Below, one piece after another: positions 27,201 through 36,053 of a DNA stretch of 64,000 bases. Made by a program: the position numbers and the translations under genes. Where the stretch lies: contig NC_088099.1 in the NCBI RefSeq assembly GCF_036370855.1, positions 150,307,517-150,371,516 of the forward strand. Direction: 5' to 3'. The notes beneath the pieces are model-generated. The model did no database searches and was not told the DNA's origin. It saw only the letters and a program-made list of their open reading frames with translations. The DNA comes from Dromaius novaehollandiae. Its lineage: Eukaryota > Chordata > Aves > Casuariiformes > Dromaiidae. Within the stretch, counting starts at the first letter, position 1. Each line of letters starts with the position of its first letter.

Positions 27201-30200
27201 GCACGCATGTGCACATGCACACACACACACATATACATGCACTAGTGTAGTGTTGCCAACCAGCAAAGACCAGAAACACTCACAACAGGGATGCCTGCCT
27301 GAGGGTCTGTTTCTTATCATCTCCCAGTGATAAACAACAGCAGAGGTTGCAGACGGAGATTTGCACCACCATTTATCAGAGTTAGTTAGAAATTAAAATA
27401 CTGAGACACTGTTAATCTGTACTATTGATCTCAGTTTAACCTTTCTCTCTCTATGCCAGCTAATCCCAAAATCCAAACCTGCAACTAAAACTGCTAAAAA
27501 GCATTGTCTCTGTAAATCAATAATATGGAAATGAGAAAAATGGCAGATGTCATTCCACAATAGTAAGAAATGTTTTGCAGGTGAGAGGTATGAGGTGCCT
27601 ATTCTTATCAACCAAACATTAGGCAGCTGTCAGTAAGAACACGTCACCTTATTTGAATAAAAATCAATCTGGAAAGAGTCCAGAGAAGAAAAGTAGGAAT
27701 GATAATTTGTTTGGGGAATATGTCCTATACGGTAAACGTAGCAAACAAGATTTAGTCTGGAAAAAAGAAGGAAAGTGAAAGTCTGCAGGGCTGATGAACT
27801 TCCAGTATTATTAAGAGCATAGTACTTATTTTTCTCCAGACTTTTCATGGGTAAGAAGCATAATAATTTGCTTAACAGAGAGAGACTAGATATTAGAAAA
27901 ACTTAAATATGAGCATCACAAACTGAACATGTAAAATCTGCATGACTGGAAATCCTCATAATTCCCTGTACTGAGGATAATTGGTCTCAGTTTTAAATCA
28001 ACATGTTGATTTGCATCTTTTTGGGTGGCTTTGGGTGGCACACCTTTTTATGTCAGCTTAAACATGTTGACAAAAAAGGATTTTAATGTAGTACCCTAAG
28101 ATTAATGGCCTAACATCAAAAGGTGTCATTTTTCAGCCCTTGACTTCGACAGAAGTGAACCCAGCTCAGAAGTTCTCAGGTGCTAAAATCGCCAAGCACC
28201 ACAAAGGGAAATCAGGGAGGCCACACCAGGGGCTGGGGGCGAGCATCTGCAGAGCCTCCTCAGCAGAGTCTGGCGATCTTCATGGAATCACACAGAACAG
28301 TGGTGGTCAGAAGGGACCTCCAGAGATCATCTAGTCCAGCCCCCCTGCTCAAGCAGGGTCACCTACAGCACATTGCCCAGGACCATGTCCAGGCAGCTTT
28401 TGAATATCTCAGAGGATGGAGACTCCACAACCTCTCTGGGCAACCTGTTCCAGTGCTCTCTTACCCTCACAGTAAAGAAGTTTTCCTTATGTTCAGACAG
28501 AGCTTCCTGTGTTTCAGTTTGTGCCCATTGCCATCCATCCTATCACTGGACACCACTGAGAAGAGTCTGGCCCCATCCCCTTTACACCCTCCCTTCAGAT
28601 ACTTATGCATATTGACCAGATCCCCGCTCAGCCTTCTCTTCTCCAGCATCTCTGAGAGATGCTCCTGTCCCTTCATTATCTTAACAGCCCTTCGTTAAAC
28701 TTGCTCCAGTAGTTCCATGTCTCTCCTGTATTGGGGAGCCCAGAATTGGACACCGAGTAGAAGGGGAGGAGATTTATCTTAGAGATTTATCTAGCCTTCT
28801 GAACATCACAGAAAAAGGAAGAGGGAAGGAGGAGTTTTTAAGACCAGGTAAGGCTTAAATTTCAGGTAGAACAAAGGCATGGGCCTTCAGTCTTGAATTT
28901 GTTAGAAAGTCATTTTGTTAATGACTTAACTGCTCCCTTGACCTGCCAGCAATGCTCTTCCTAATGCGACCCAGGATACCACTGGCCTTCTTGGCCACAA
29001 GAGCACATTGCTGGCTCATAGTCAACATGTTGTCCACCAGGGCCTTCTCTGCAAAGCTGCTTTCCAGCTGATTGGCCCTCAAACTGTACTGGTGCACGGG
29101 GTTGTTCCTCCCTAGGTGCACTTGCCTTTGTCGAACTTGATGAGGTTTCTTTCTGCCCATCTCTCCAGCCTGTTCAGGTCCCTCTGAATGGCAGCACAGC
29201 CCTCTGTCATACCAGCCACTCCTCCCAGTTTTGTATCATCAGCAAACTTGCTGAGGGCGCACGCTGTCCCTTTATCCAGGTCATTGATGAATAAGTTCAA
29301 CAATACTGGACCCAGCATTGACCCCTGGGGGACACCACTAGCTACAGGCCTCCAACTAGACTTTGGGCCACTGATCACAACCCTCAAAGCTCTGCCATTC
29401 AGCCAGTTCTCAATCCAGCTCACTGTCCACTCATCCAGCCCGCACTTCCTGAGCTTGCCTATGAGGATGTTATGGGAGACAGTGTCAAAAGCCTTACTGA
29501 AGTCAAGATAGACAACATCCACCGCTCTCCTCTCATCTATCCAGCCAGTCATTCCATCACAGAAGGCTATCAGATTGGTTAAGCATGATTTCATCTTTGT
29601 GAATCCATGCTGACTACTCCTGATCACCTTCTTGTCCTTCACATGCTTGGGGATGGCATCCAGGATGAGCTGCTCCATCACCTTTTCAGTGATCGAGGTG
29701 AGGCTGACTGACCTGTAGTTCTCTGGGTTCTCCTTCTTGCCCTTTTTGAAGACTGGAGTGACACTGACTTTATTCCATCCTCAGGCACCTCTCCTGCTCT
29801 CCATGACCTTTCAAAGATGTTCAACAGTGGCCTAGCAATGATATCCACCAGCTCCCTCACGGATGCATCCCATCAGGGCCCATAGACTTGTGGATGTCCA
29901 GTTTGCTTAAATGATCTCTAACCTGATCCTCCTCCACCAAGGGAAAGTCTTCCCTTCTCCAGACTTTCTCTGTGGTCTCCAGGGTTTGGGATTCCTGAGG
30001 GCTGGCCTTAGCAGTAAAGACTGAAGCAAAGAAGGCATTCAGTATCCCTGCCTTCTCTGTATCCTTTGTCACCAGTGTCCCTGCCCCATTCAGTAGCAGG
30101 CCCACATTCTCCCCAGTCTTCCTTTTGTTACTGATGTATTTAAAGAAGCCCTTCTTGCTGTCCTTGACATCTCTTGCCAAATTCAATTCCAAATGGGCCT

Positions 30201-33200
30201 TGGCCTTCCTTGCCACATCTCTGCATACTCGGACAATGTCCCTATATTCCTCCCAAGTGGCCTGTCCCCACTTCCACCTTCTGTACACTTCCTTCTTTGT
30301 TTGAATTTTGCCAGGACCTCCTTGTTCATCTGTGCAGGTCTCCTGCCCCCTCTGTTAGTCTTCTTGCTCATGGGGATGCACCGCTCTTGAGCATGGAGAA
30401 AGCAATCCTTGAATACTAGCCAGCTCTCTTGGACCCCTCTTCCTTCTAGGGCCCTAACCCAGTGGCTCCTCCAAGCAGGTCCCAGAGGAGGCCAAAGTTT
30501 GTTCTCCTAAAGTCCAGGGTTGCAATCCTACTTATTGCCCCGCTTCCTCCTTGCAGGATCCTGAACTCCACCATCTCATGGTCACTGCAGCCAAGGCTGC
30601 CCCCAACCTCCGCATCTCCAACCAGCCCTTCCTTGTTTGTTAGTACAAACAGGTCCAGCAGCACACCTCTTCTCATTGGCCCCTCCACCATCTGTGTCAG
30701 GAAGTTATCACCAATACTCTCCAGGAGCCTCCTGGATTGCTTGTGCCTTGCTGTGTTGTTCCTCCAGCAGATATCAGGGTGGTCAAAGTCCCCCGTAAGA
30801 ACCAGGGCCTGTGATTTTGAGGCTACTTCCAGCTGTCTGTAGAAGGCCTCATCTACATCCTCTTCCTGATCAGGTGGCCTGTAGCAAACACCCACAACAG
30901 CGTCACCCAGGTTAGTGTGCCCTTTAATCCTTACCCATAAGCTCTTGATCCACTCATCATCTACCTCTAGCCTTCTGAGCATCACAGAAAAAGGAAGAGG
31001 GAAGGAGGAGTTTTTAAGACCAGGTAAGGCTTAAATTTCAGGTAGAACAAAGGCATGGGCCTTCAGTCTTGAATTTGTTAGAAAGTCATTTTGTTAATGA
31101 CTTAACTAACTAAACCCATTAAGCAAGCCACTACTAAGATAGCAGATAAACATCTTACTGGCTTGAAATATTTATTCACATATTTACGTATTTAAATGTA
31201 ATATTTATTACTTCAAAAATGATGGTGAAAGTTATTCAATATTTTAATCAAGCACCATTTACCATATTACACAATTCTAACTATGTTTAGATTCTAGTAC
31301 CTTGTAGTTAGAGGTGCAGTGCACAACTTTACCCATTTAAGAAGCAACATCCCATTATTTATACCTTACTGCTGCGATTTAGGATGCTGAGAAAAAGCTT
31401 ATTGCTACTTAATTTCAAATATGCTTAGGATATTGTTAAGCTGAGGAAAAGCAAAATATATTTATGTGCTTAATTACTTGGTCCTATTGCTTCAGCTCAG
31501 CAATAACTACAGTTATCATGCAGTAAATCATATGAATTATTTGTAATATATACTACCCACTCAAGTTTACATTTCATAAAGTTTATGCAAAAAAGTATTA
31601 GTAAACCAAAAACAGAGTCTGTCATTGTCGAAGAGGAACCTGGAATACACAGATATGACTTAAGCATTCTACAAAATCCACAGTGATGATAAAAAAAAAT
31701 ATGTTCTAGCTGAATATGATTTATCTAAACAAGTACACCCTTAGATAGAAAATAATGCAGCATAATTTATGCTACGACTATTTTAATCTCTTGGACTTGG
31801 GACAAAAAGAGGACCCAAGGCTGTGATCCTAGCATTAACTAATTATTCTACAATAAACTTTGGTTCTAAAATGCTACTGTACCTGTATTTGTATCTGTTC
31901 TTAGTTCAGATCATCAAAATCATGTCTTTGGTGAGTAAGTATTTCTCAGTAACATGGGACTGCCAGAACTCTGGCCCTTTTAACATACACAGGAAAATAA
32001 CAAAAAGCTTAAATTAATTTTTCCTCAGTTATATGAAGTGGTATTCCTTACTAGATTATCGACTAACAATCTAGTAATAAAATTATCACTCTTGCCACTC
32101 TAGGAAAGCTGTGGCTCCATTTGTGACTAGTGACCCCGTCCCAAAGCAAACATCGTGCACGACCATCCGAAAATGAGTCATTATGGTCGGAAGACCATGG
32201 ACATGATGTTCATGTTCTAATCACATCAGGCGGCCAGAGCTAAGCCAGGGGGACCTTCAGGGTGAAAACTGCTTCTGAATTTGGACCTTCACTGTATGCC
32301 TTCATTTCAACAGAATATGCATTTTAATTTTCCAGGGACATATTTAAGATATACTCAGGAATGCATAACTAACCAATTTATCTCCCTGCATTTTTTAATT
32401 TACTGAAGGAACTTGGTTACAATGAACATATCTGAACATAAGAAATTCCTTCCTGTTTATGGAATTTTTTTTTTTTTTTTGCCAGGAGATTAAATAGTAG
32501 CTTTTGAAAACCAAAGCCATTGTGACCAGGATTCACGACAAAAAAGCCAAACATCTGCTCTGAAAATTGCGTGCCTTTATTTTGTACACACAGTTGACTA
32601 TATGCCACGCACACCCCTGACACTTCGAGATTAAGCTATTGCTACTTACGGTGCCCACCAGCATTGCACACGCTCAGTCTATGAACCGCATGTTGCAACA
32701 AATGAGGTTATGAATTTGTCAGGAAATACAACTCACTATAGCACCTAACAGCAGTCACCAATTGCTGCTCTTTTTGCAGCTGGAGTTAAAGGTGAGGAGT
32801 TTCACCAAAAAGCCTAGACAAGGCTGAAGCAAGCCTGGCAGAGACACTGGGGGCTCCGGTTCAGGGGCAGTGTGCCTGTCTGCACACTTGCACAGAGAGA
32901 GTACAGGCAGGTAAAAAAGTGGAATTTTTTTTGAACAGCTTGATATTACATGCAGGAAGTCTATTAGTTTGATATGGCCCAATCTTTGCAGGATCACATC
33001 CTCATTTATTTCTAAAGAGAGCCCACTGCTCGATTTATCACATGCAAAATGCTTCAATTTGTAATGTCAGGTTTGCAAGCAATTTAGTTATGTGGTAGCT
33101 CACAATAATATTAGCACTAATGAAATCAATTGCAATTCATAATGGGTAAAATTCAGTGGCACTTTTCAAAGCACACATCAAAACTACGTAATGATTTCCA

Positions 33201-35147
33201 GAGAGAAAAGAATAAAATCAGGAATTCATACCACTTTTTTATTTATAAAACACCTGAGTGTCAGACTTGTAAGGGACCAGTGGACATTTCTGCAGTAAAA
33301 CATAATATGCATAAGTACTTTCCATACATTTGATTAAGTCATAAACTAAAGGCAATTGATTCTGAATTTGTCTTTTAGCTAAAGCAATGGCCCAGTGACC
33401 TACACAGGAAAGTTTATGTGGAGGGTGAGGACATTCATCCCTCCACAGGAGCCTGGCGCAGCTAAGCAAAGCATGCATAAAGCATGCAGAGGCCAATTTC
33501 CAAGAGCTCAGTACCAGGCCTCCATAGGCAAGAGCCATCAAAACTGTGAAGTTAGGACAGCAACGAGAAAACAAAGACCAAGGTTTGCATAGAAATGAAA
33601 TAACGTCTCTTAGCATTTCAGAAATACTGGCATCAAAGCAGCTGAAAATATTTTGCTCTGTGTATACACTCAGTCCGGGCCCTTACACATACATGTACTA
33701 TATATGTAGACATATGTGTGTAATATTTGACAGTTTACATTACGGACCACATAACTTCTGTTGTGCTTATTATCACTAAGGGGGCAAAAGAGTTTTCCCC
33801 TGGTTTTAAAAATAAGCGGTTTTATCTCTGCAAATAACAAATGCAGACTTCCAAGTGAACGTAGATGTCTTTCCAGCTCTTGAGGAAGTCAGTTTTAGTA
33901 TATGACTGAGGCCAAATTTAATTAACTTTACTCCGTTGCTACTTCCTTAGTTGCAAAAGCCGATCTCAGCATCGGGGAAACCGTTCGCAGCCACGCAGGG
34001 CGACAAAGTTTGTCACAATTCGGAGCAATCTCACGCATCTGCCACCCAGCAAAACGAGCAAGAAGCGTGCAACGAATGTGCAAGAGGGAGACGCTCGCGG
34101 GCAAGGCTGCTGCCTGGGAAGGGCGGCGAAGCACTGGCCGCCGGAGGGCCAGGGGAGGGGACGCGCTGGCGAAGAGCTGCCCACCGGCCCCAGCTGGCGC
34201 CCGGGGGGCAAAGGCAATCGCCCCCCCTGCGTGTTATCAGCCAGAAAGCAGAGTTTGATAGCGGCGACGGGGCCCCCAGCAAGGCCCGGGGCGACCGCCC
34301 GATAGGGAGCGGGGCACTCTGCCCTTCCGAGAAGCTGCGGAAGCCACGCAGGGGGCTGGGATAAGGCAGGGAGAGGGGGCTTCTTATCTGGACCTCGCAG
34401 GTGAAGTCTGCAGCACTCGTGGAAAACATAAGGAGACGCAAATGTGAAAAACAAGCCCCGTGTGCGTCCCCAGGGCAGGGGTACCGCACGCTGCGCAAGG
34501 TGAGATAACGCCTCATCGCCGCAACACGGCTGCGGCGCCCAGCTTTTCTGGAAAGGTTTATCCGTCCAGGAGAGGCTGAACGGAAGGATCTGAAGGACAA
34601 GCAGCACTCGCACAAACAGCATTGCAAACTCTAAATAATAATATAAAAGAAACGTGCTCCTGTAGGCACTGGTACGTGCACACGTATGCATTTCTCTTAC
34701 GATCGTGGTATCTTATTTCCCTGTGTATTAAGCCAGACAACATAAGCTTTTATTACTTCGCCAGAACTGACTCTCTCCAACTTAGAAAAGCACCCTGATT
34801 TGCACCGGCGGGAAGCGCGGCCGCCCCGCACACGGCAGCGGCTTGCGTGGTTTGCAGCGCGAAACGCAGCAGAGGCTCTGGGCCGGCTGCCGAGCGGGCA
34901 GGGCGACTCCGGAGGAGGGCGGCATGAAGGAAACCACCAAGTAACTACGACCGAAAAGTTTCTCTCCTAGCTGCACGGTCACCGGCTCGCAGCGCCCTGC
35001 CGAGTCACACTGCGCATCTCCCACCGGGCCGCGCAAACCCAGCGCCGCCGCCGCCTAACGCGCGTCCCGCGCAGCGCGACCGCCTGGCGCGCCCCGGCCC
35101 CGGCCCCGGCGCCTACCGTTGTGCTCGTCGTACCCCCAGTGCAGCAT
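15140..35147 (-). CDS. CA13: Carbonic anhydrase 13 (whole coding span, 7 exons)
   Basis: Cytosolic alpha-carbonic anhydrase that interconverts CO2 and bicarbonate at a zinc centre. Coding exons are 35117-35147, 26429-26626, 22656-22774, 19400-19495, 18601-18663, 17815-17970 and 15140-15253. Together they give 777 nt and 258 residues; human CA13 has 262. All junctions are GT-AG and in phase. The zinc ligands are His93, His95 and His118 (94, 96 and 119 in CA II numbering). The proton shuttle is His63, the gate residues are Glu105 and Thr198, and Trp208 lines the pocket. Val199 replaces the CA II Thr200, as in human CA13. CA13 is preferred over CA1, CA2 or CA3 because of the exon 2 sequence and the position next to RBIS and E2F5. 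There is no signal peptide, as expected for a cytosolic enzyme. The gene is divergent from RBIS. The product ends a few residues earlier than the human one. Confidence 0.95.
15254..17814 (-). other. CA13 intron 6
   Basis: GT-AG intron, AT-rich. A short CTTAAGAACATAAGAAGTCA stretch near 16545 recalls old CR1 debris. Nothing else recognised. Confidence 0.85.
17815..17970 (-). CDS. CA13: CA13 exon 6
   Basis: Residues 170-221, with [27 protein letters not shown] and ESVIWIVL. Thr198 in SLTV is the catalytic Thr199 equivalent, and Trp208 is in VIWI. The acceptor is TTCCAG and the donor GTACAT. Confidence 0.95.
17971..18600 (-). other. CA13 intron 5
   Basis: GT-AG intron with no recognisable element. 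Confidence 0.85.
18601..18663 (-). CDS. CA13: CA13 exon 5
   Basis: A 63-nt phase 0-0 exon coding [20 protein letters not shown] and a final Lys, matching the human IGE...ITDTLDSIK segment. The acceptor is ATTAG and the donor GTGAAT. It is too short to stand out as an open frame and was found by homology. Confidence 0.93.
18664..19399 (-). other. CA13 intron 4
   Basis: GT-AG intron with no recognisable element. Confidence 0.85.
19400..19495 (-). CDS. CA13: CA13 exon 4
   Basis: Residues 117-148, beginning LHVVHWN with the third zinc ligand His118. The acceptor is TTCCAG and the donor GTGAGG. The reading frame stays open beyond the donor, so the exon end rests on the splice site and on homology. 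Confidence 0.95.
19496..22655 (-). other. CA13 intron 3
   Basis: GT-AG intron holding the MIR-like SINE. A GC-rich patch at about 20330-20530 is open in several frames but shows no gene signature. Confidence 0.85.
20535..20835 (-). mobile_element. MIR-like ancient SINE in CA13 intron 3
   Basis: The antisense MIR layout can be followed: GCACTTTACAAACATTAATTA, CCTCAGTGGATTAG, GGATAAGGACATAGAGGCTC, and near the end CAGCCCACTGAGCCACTCTAC. Much diverged. The assignment rests on motif order. Confidence 0.5.
22656..22774 (-). CDS. CA13: CA13 exon 3
   Basis: Residues 78-116, after a Val codon split across intron 2. It carries RQVHFHWGS, with Gln91 and zinc ligands His93 and His95, then GSEH with gate residue Glu105. 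Ala102 stands where human CA13 has His in DDHGSEH; this position is not catalytic. The exon is markedly GC-rich at third positions. Confidence 0.95.
24579..24781 (+). repeat. Dispersed duplication in CA13 intron 2, copy 1
   Basis: About 203 bp, roughly nine bases in ten identical to 25400-25600. Shared runs include GTGGCAAATATTAAGGGAAA and TAAGGCATGATTCTGGCCAA. The flanks of the copies do not match. Confidence 0.9.
25065..25262 (+). mobile_element. Ancient CR1/L3-type fragment in CA13 intron 2
   Basis: Shows the eroded amniote CR1 3' signature in sense: ACTTACCAAAGGCTGTGGT, GAAATCAAGATTG and GAGGTCAGACTAGATGA. It is heavily diverged, so old. Confidence 0.65.
25400..25600 (+). repeat. Dispersed duplication in CA13 intron 2, copy 2
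   Basis: Second copy of the 200-bp unit, about 820 bp downstream in the same orientation. The old CR1 fragment lies between the copies. It belongs to no family I recognise. Confidence 0.9.
26429..26626 (-). CDS. CA13: CA13 exon 2
   Basis: Residues 12-76, flanked by a TTTCAG acceptor and a GTTTGT donor. It contains the family motifs HWKE, QSPIDI and NNGH. The His of NNGH is residue 63, the proton shuttle. The [14 protein letters not shown] stretch is closer to CA13 than to CA2 or CA3. Confidence 0.95.
27213..27240 (+). repeat. AC microsatellite in CA13 intron 1
   Basis: An alternating purine-pyrimidine tract, CATGCACACACACACACATA and nearby ATGTGCACATG, able to adopt Z-DNA. Confidence 0.85.
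28281..30985 (-). mobile_element. CR1 LINE, long but truncated and broken, in CA13 intron 1
   Basis: Covers the 3' UTR (28281-28775), the reverse transcriptase and part of the endonuclease. Minus-strand frames show [34 protein letters not shown] and FADDTKLGG (RT core), and [14 protein letters not shown] and [13 protein letters not shown] (endonuclease). At least five frame changes break the coding sequence. A 142-bp non-CR1 segment interrupts it at 28790-28931 and also occurs just outside its 5' end. Confidence 0.93.
28790..28931 (+). repeat. Direct repeat copy A inside the CR1
   Basis: 142 bp identical to 30966-31107 except for one base (GAACATC here, GAGCATC there). It sits between CR1 sequence ending GTAGAAGGGGAGGA (plus about 20 bp) and CR1 resuming CTCCCTTGACC. 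These two points are adjacent in the other CR1 copy of this window. Confidence 0.95.
30966..31107 (+). repeat. Direct repeat copy B at the CR1 5' junction and flank
   Basis: Second copy of the 142-bp unit. Its first 20 or so bases overlap the endonuclease end of the CR1. The rest is unique intronic flank, suggesting this is the source copy. Confidence 0.95.
33950..34560. promoter_or_regulatory. CpG-rich block in CA13 intron 1
   Basis: CpG-dense sequence, with GGGCGGCGAAG and GCGCCCGGGG among others, about 600-1200 bp inside the gene from exon 1. It could be a shore or enhancer part of the CA13/RBIS island or an alternative first exon. No exon can be demonstrated. Confidence 0.35.
35117..35147 (-). 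CDS. CA13: CA13 exon 1
   Basis: Codes for the start [10 protein letters not shown] plus the first base of a split Gly codon. The ATG has A at -3, a good Kozak context, and aligns with the start of other cytosolic carbonic anhydrases. The donor is GTAGGC. The exon lies inside the CpG island shared with RBIS. Confidence 0.93.
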
Positions 35148-35816
35148 GGTGTGTGCCGAACCGAGCCGCGCCGGGCTGAGCCGCGCCGGGCTGCGCAGGG
35201 AAAAGCGCCCGTCGCGGCACCGCCGCCCGCTTTGAAGCCGGCGAGCGGCGACGCCCCGATGCTCCGGCGCCGATAAGAAACCTGCTGCGCTGCGCACCCG
35301 CGCGGCCCGCCCCGTCCCGGCTGGGTCCGGGTCGCGGAGGGTCCCCGGAGGCGCGGGGGCCCCGCCGAGGTGTGAGCCGCCCCCCCCGGTCCCCAAGGGA
35401 CCCCGTGTCCCGCCGCCCCAGCGCCGCGGCACGGCGGTGACCCGCGGCCGCGCACCCGGCTGCTGCCGTCGCGGTCTGGGGCGGGCGCGCTCCCACCAAC
35501 GCAACCCAACGCAACCGCCTTCTCCAAGTTTCATGAGCAGCCGGACACGCACGTAGTGGGGGCGGGGGGGTGTCTGTGCGTGGGGCACGTCTGCTCCGCG
35601 AGCGCAGCGCACTGCGCGGAGCTCTCCGGTCCCGGCGCGCTTTACTCCCGGCGCTGCCCCGACGGGAGGGTCGCCGCTGCCGGCGGCGGCAGCCTCGGCG
35701 CGCCGCGCGCACCCGCGCTGTGTAACCGGCGCCGAGAGCAGCGCGGCTCCCGCACCGGCCCCTCAAGAAACCCCCCCAGCCCCCCGCGCTCCCACCCCGC
35801 GGGGCGGCGCTGCCGG

Positions 35817-35838
35817 CCGGGGCGGGGCGGGGCGGGGC
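35817..35838 (+). promoter_or_regulatory. Overlapping Sp1-type GC boxes
   Basis: Three consecutive GGGGCGG units in the core of the shared island, about 100 bp upstream of the RBIS ATG. This is a common feature of TATA-less housekeeping promoters. Confidence 0.6.
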
Positions 35839-35870
35839 CCCGAGGACGGCGCGCGTCATCCCCGGCCCCG

Positions 35871-35878
35871 CGACGTCA
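35871..35878 (-). promoter_or_regulatory. CRE-like site
   Basis: The forward strand reads CGACGTCA, i.e. TGACGTCG on the minus strand, a one-mismatch CREB/ATF site. It lies 50 bp before the RBIS ATG and is mirrored by the site at 35900-35907. Confidence 0.5.
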
Positions 35879-35899
35879 GGGGCTCGCGGCGCGCGGCGG

Positions 35900-35907
35900 T
35901 GACGTCG
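35900..35907 (+). promoter_or_regulatory. CRE-like site
   Basis: TGACGTCG, a CREB/ATF-type octamer with one mismatch. It lies about 20 bp before the RBIS start codon and forms an inverted pair with the copy at 35871-35878. Confidence 0.5.
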
Positions 35908-35927
35908 GGCGCGGCGGCGGCGCGGCC

Positions 35928-36053
35928 ATGGGCAAGAGCCGGGCGCGCGGCAGCGGCAGCGGCAGCGTGTTCGGCGCGGCCGGCGCGAGGGCGGCCAGGG
36001 CCAGGGCCAAGGCCAAGGGCCGAGCGAGGCCCGTGCGCACGGCGCTGCGCAAG
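35928..36053 (+). CDS. RBIS: RBIS exon 1
   Basis: 42 codons from MGKSRARGSGS to VRTALRK, followed by a GTGAGT donor. MGKSRARG corresponds to human MAKNKLRG, and the VFG triplet to human NVFH. The rest is an Arg/Ala/Lys-rich nucleolar-type basic tract. Confidence 0.92.

Larger units (their letters stand above)
26627..35116 (-). other. CA13 intron 1
   Basis: An 8.5-kb intron with the long CR1 and the 142-bp repeats. Its promoter-proximal part (33950-34560) is a second CpG-rich block separated from the core island by a short AT-rich interval. Confidence 0.85.
35148..35927. promoter_or_regulatory. Bidirectional CpG-island promoter of CA13 and RBIS
   Basis: The 780 bp between the two divergent start codons is extremely GC- and CpG-rich and has no TATA box near either gene. 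It holds stacked GC boxes (GGGGCGGGG type, about 35817-35838) and two CRE-like octamers near RBIS. The 5' UTRs of both genes must lie here. Head-to-head sharing of one island matches the mammalian arrangement. Confidence 0.8.

Noticed and set aside
29188-29511. Plus-strand open frames across the long CR1
   Set aside because: Antisense shadows of the CR1 reverse-transcriptase frame.
28281-31107. The 142-bp repeats as a target-site duplication of the CR1
   Set aside because: CR1 insertions make little or no such duplication, and the left copy lies within, not outside, CR1 sequence that continues on both sides.
33966-34691. 241-codon minus-strand open frame in CA13 intron 1
   Set aside because: A CpG-rich stretch with no homology, Kozak or splice support. 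Overlapping open frames of similar length in other phases show it is compositional.
35113-35859. 248-codon minus-strand open frame over the CA13 start
   Set aside because: Same cause: GC-rich island. It is out of frame with the true CA13 exon and has no recognisable domain.
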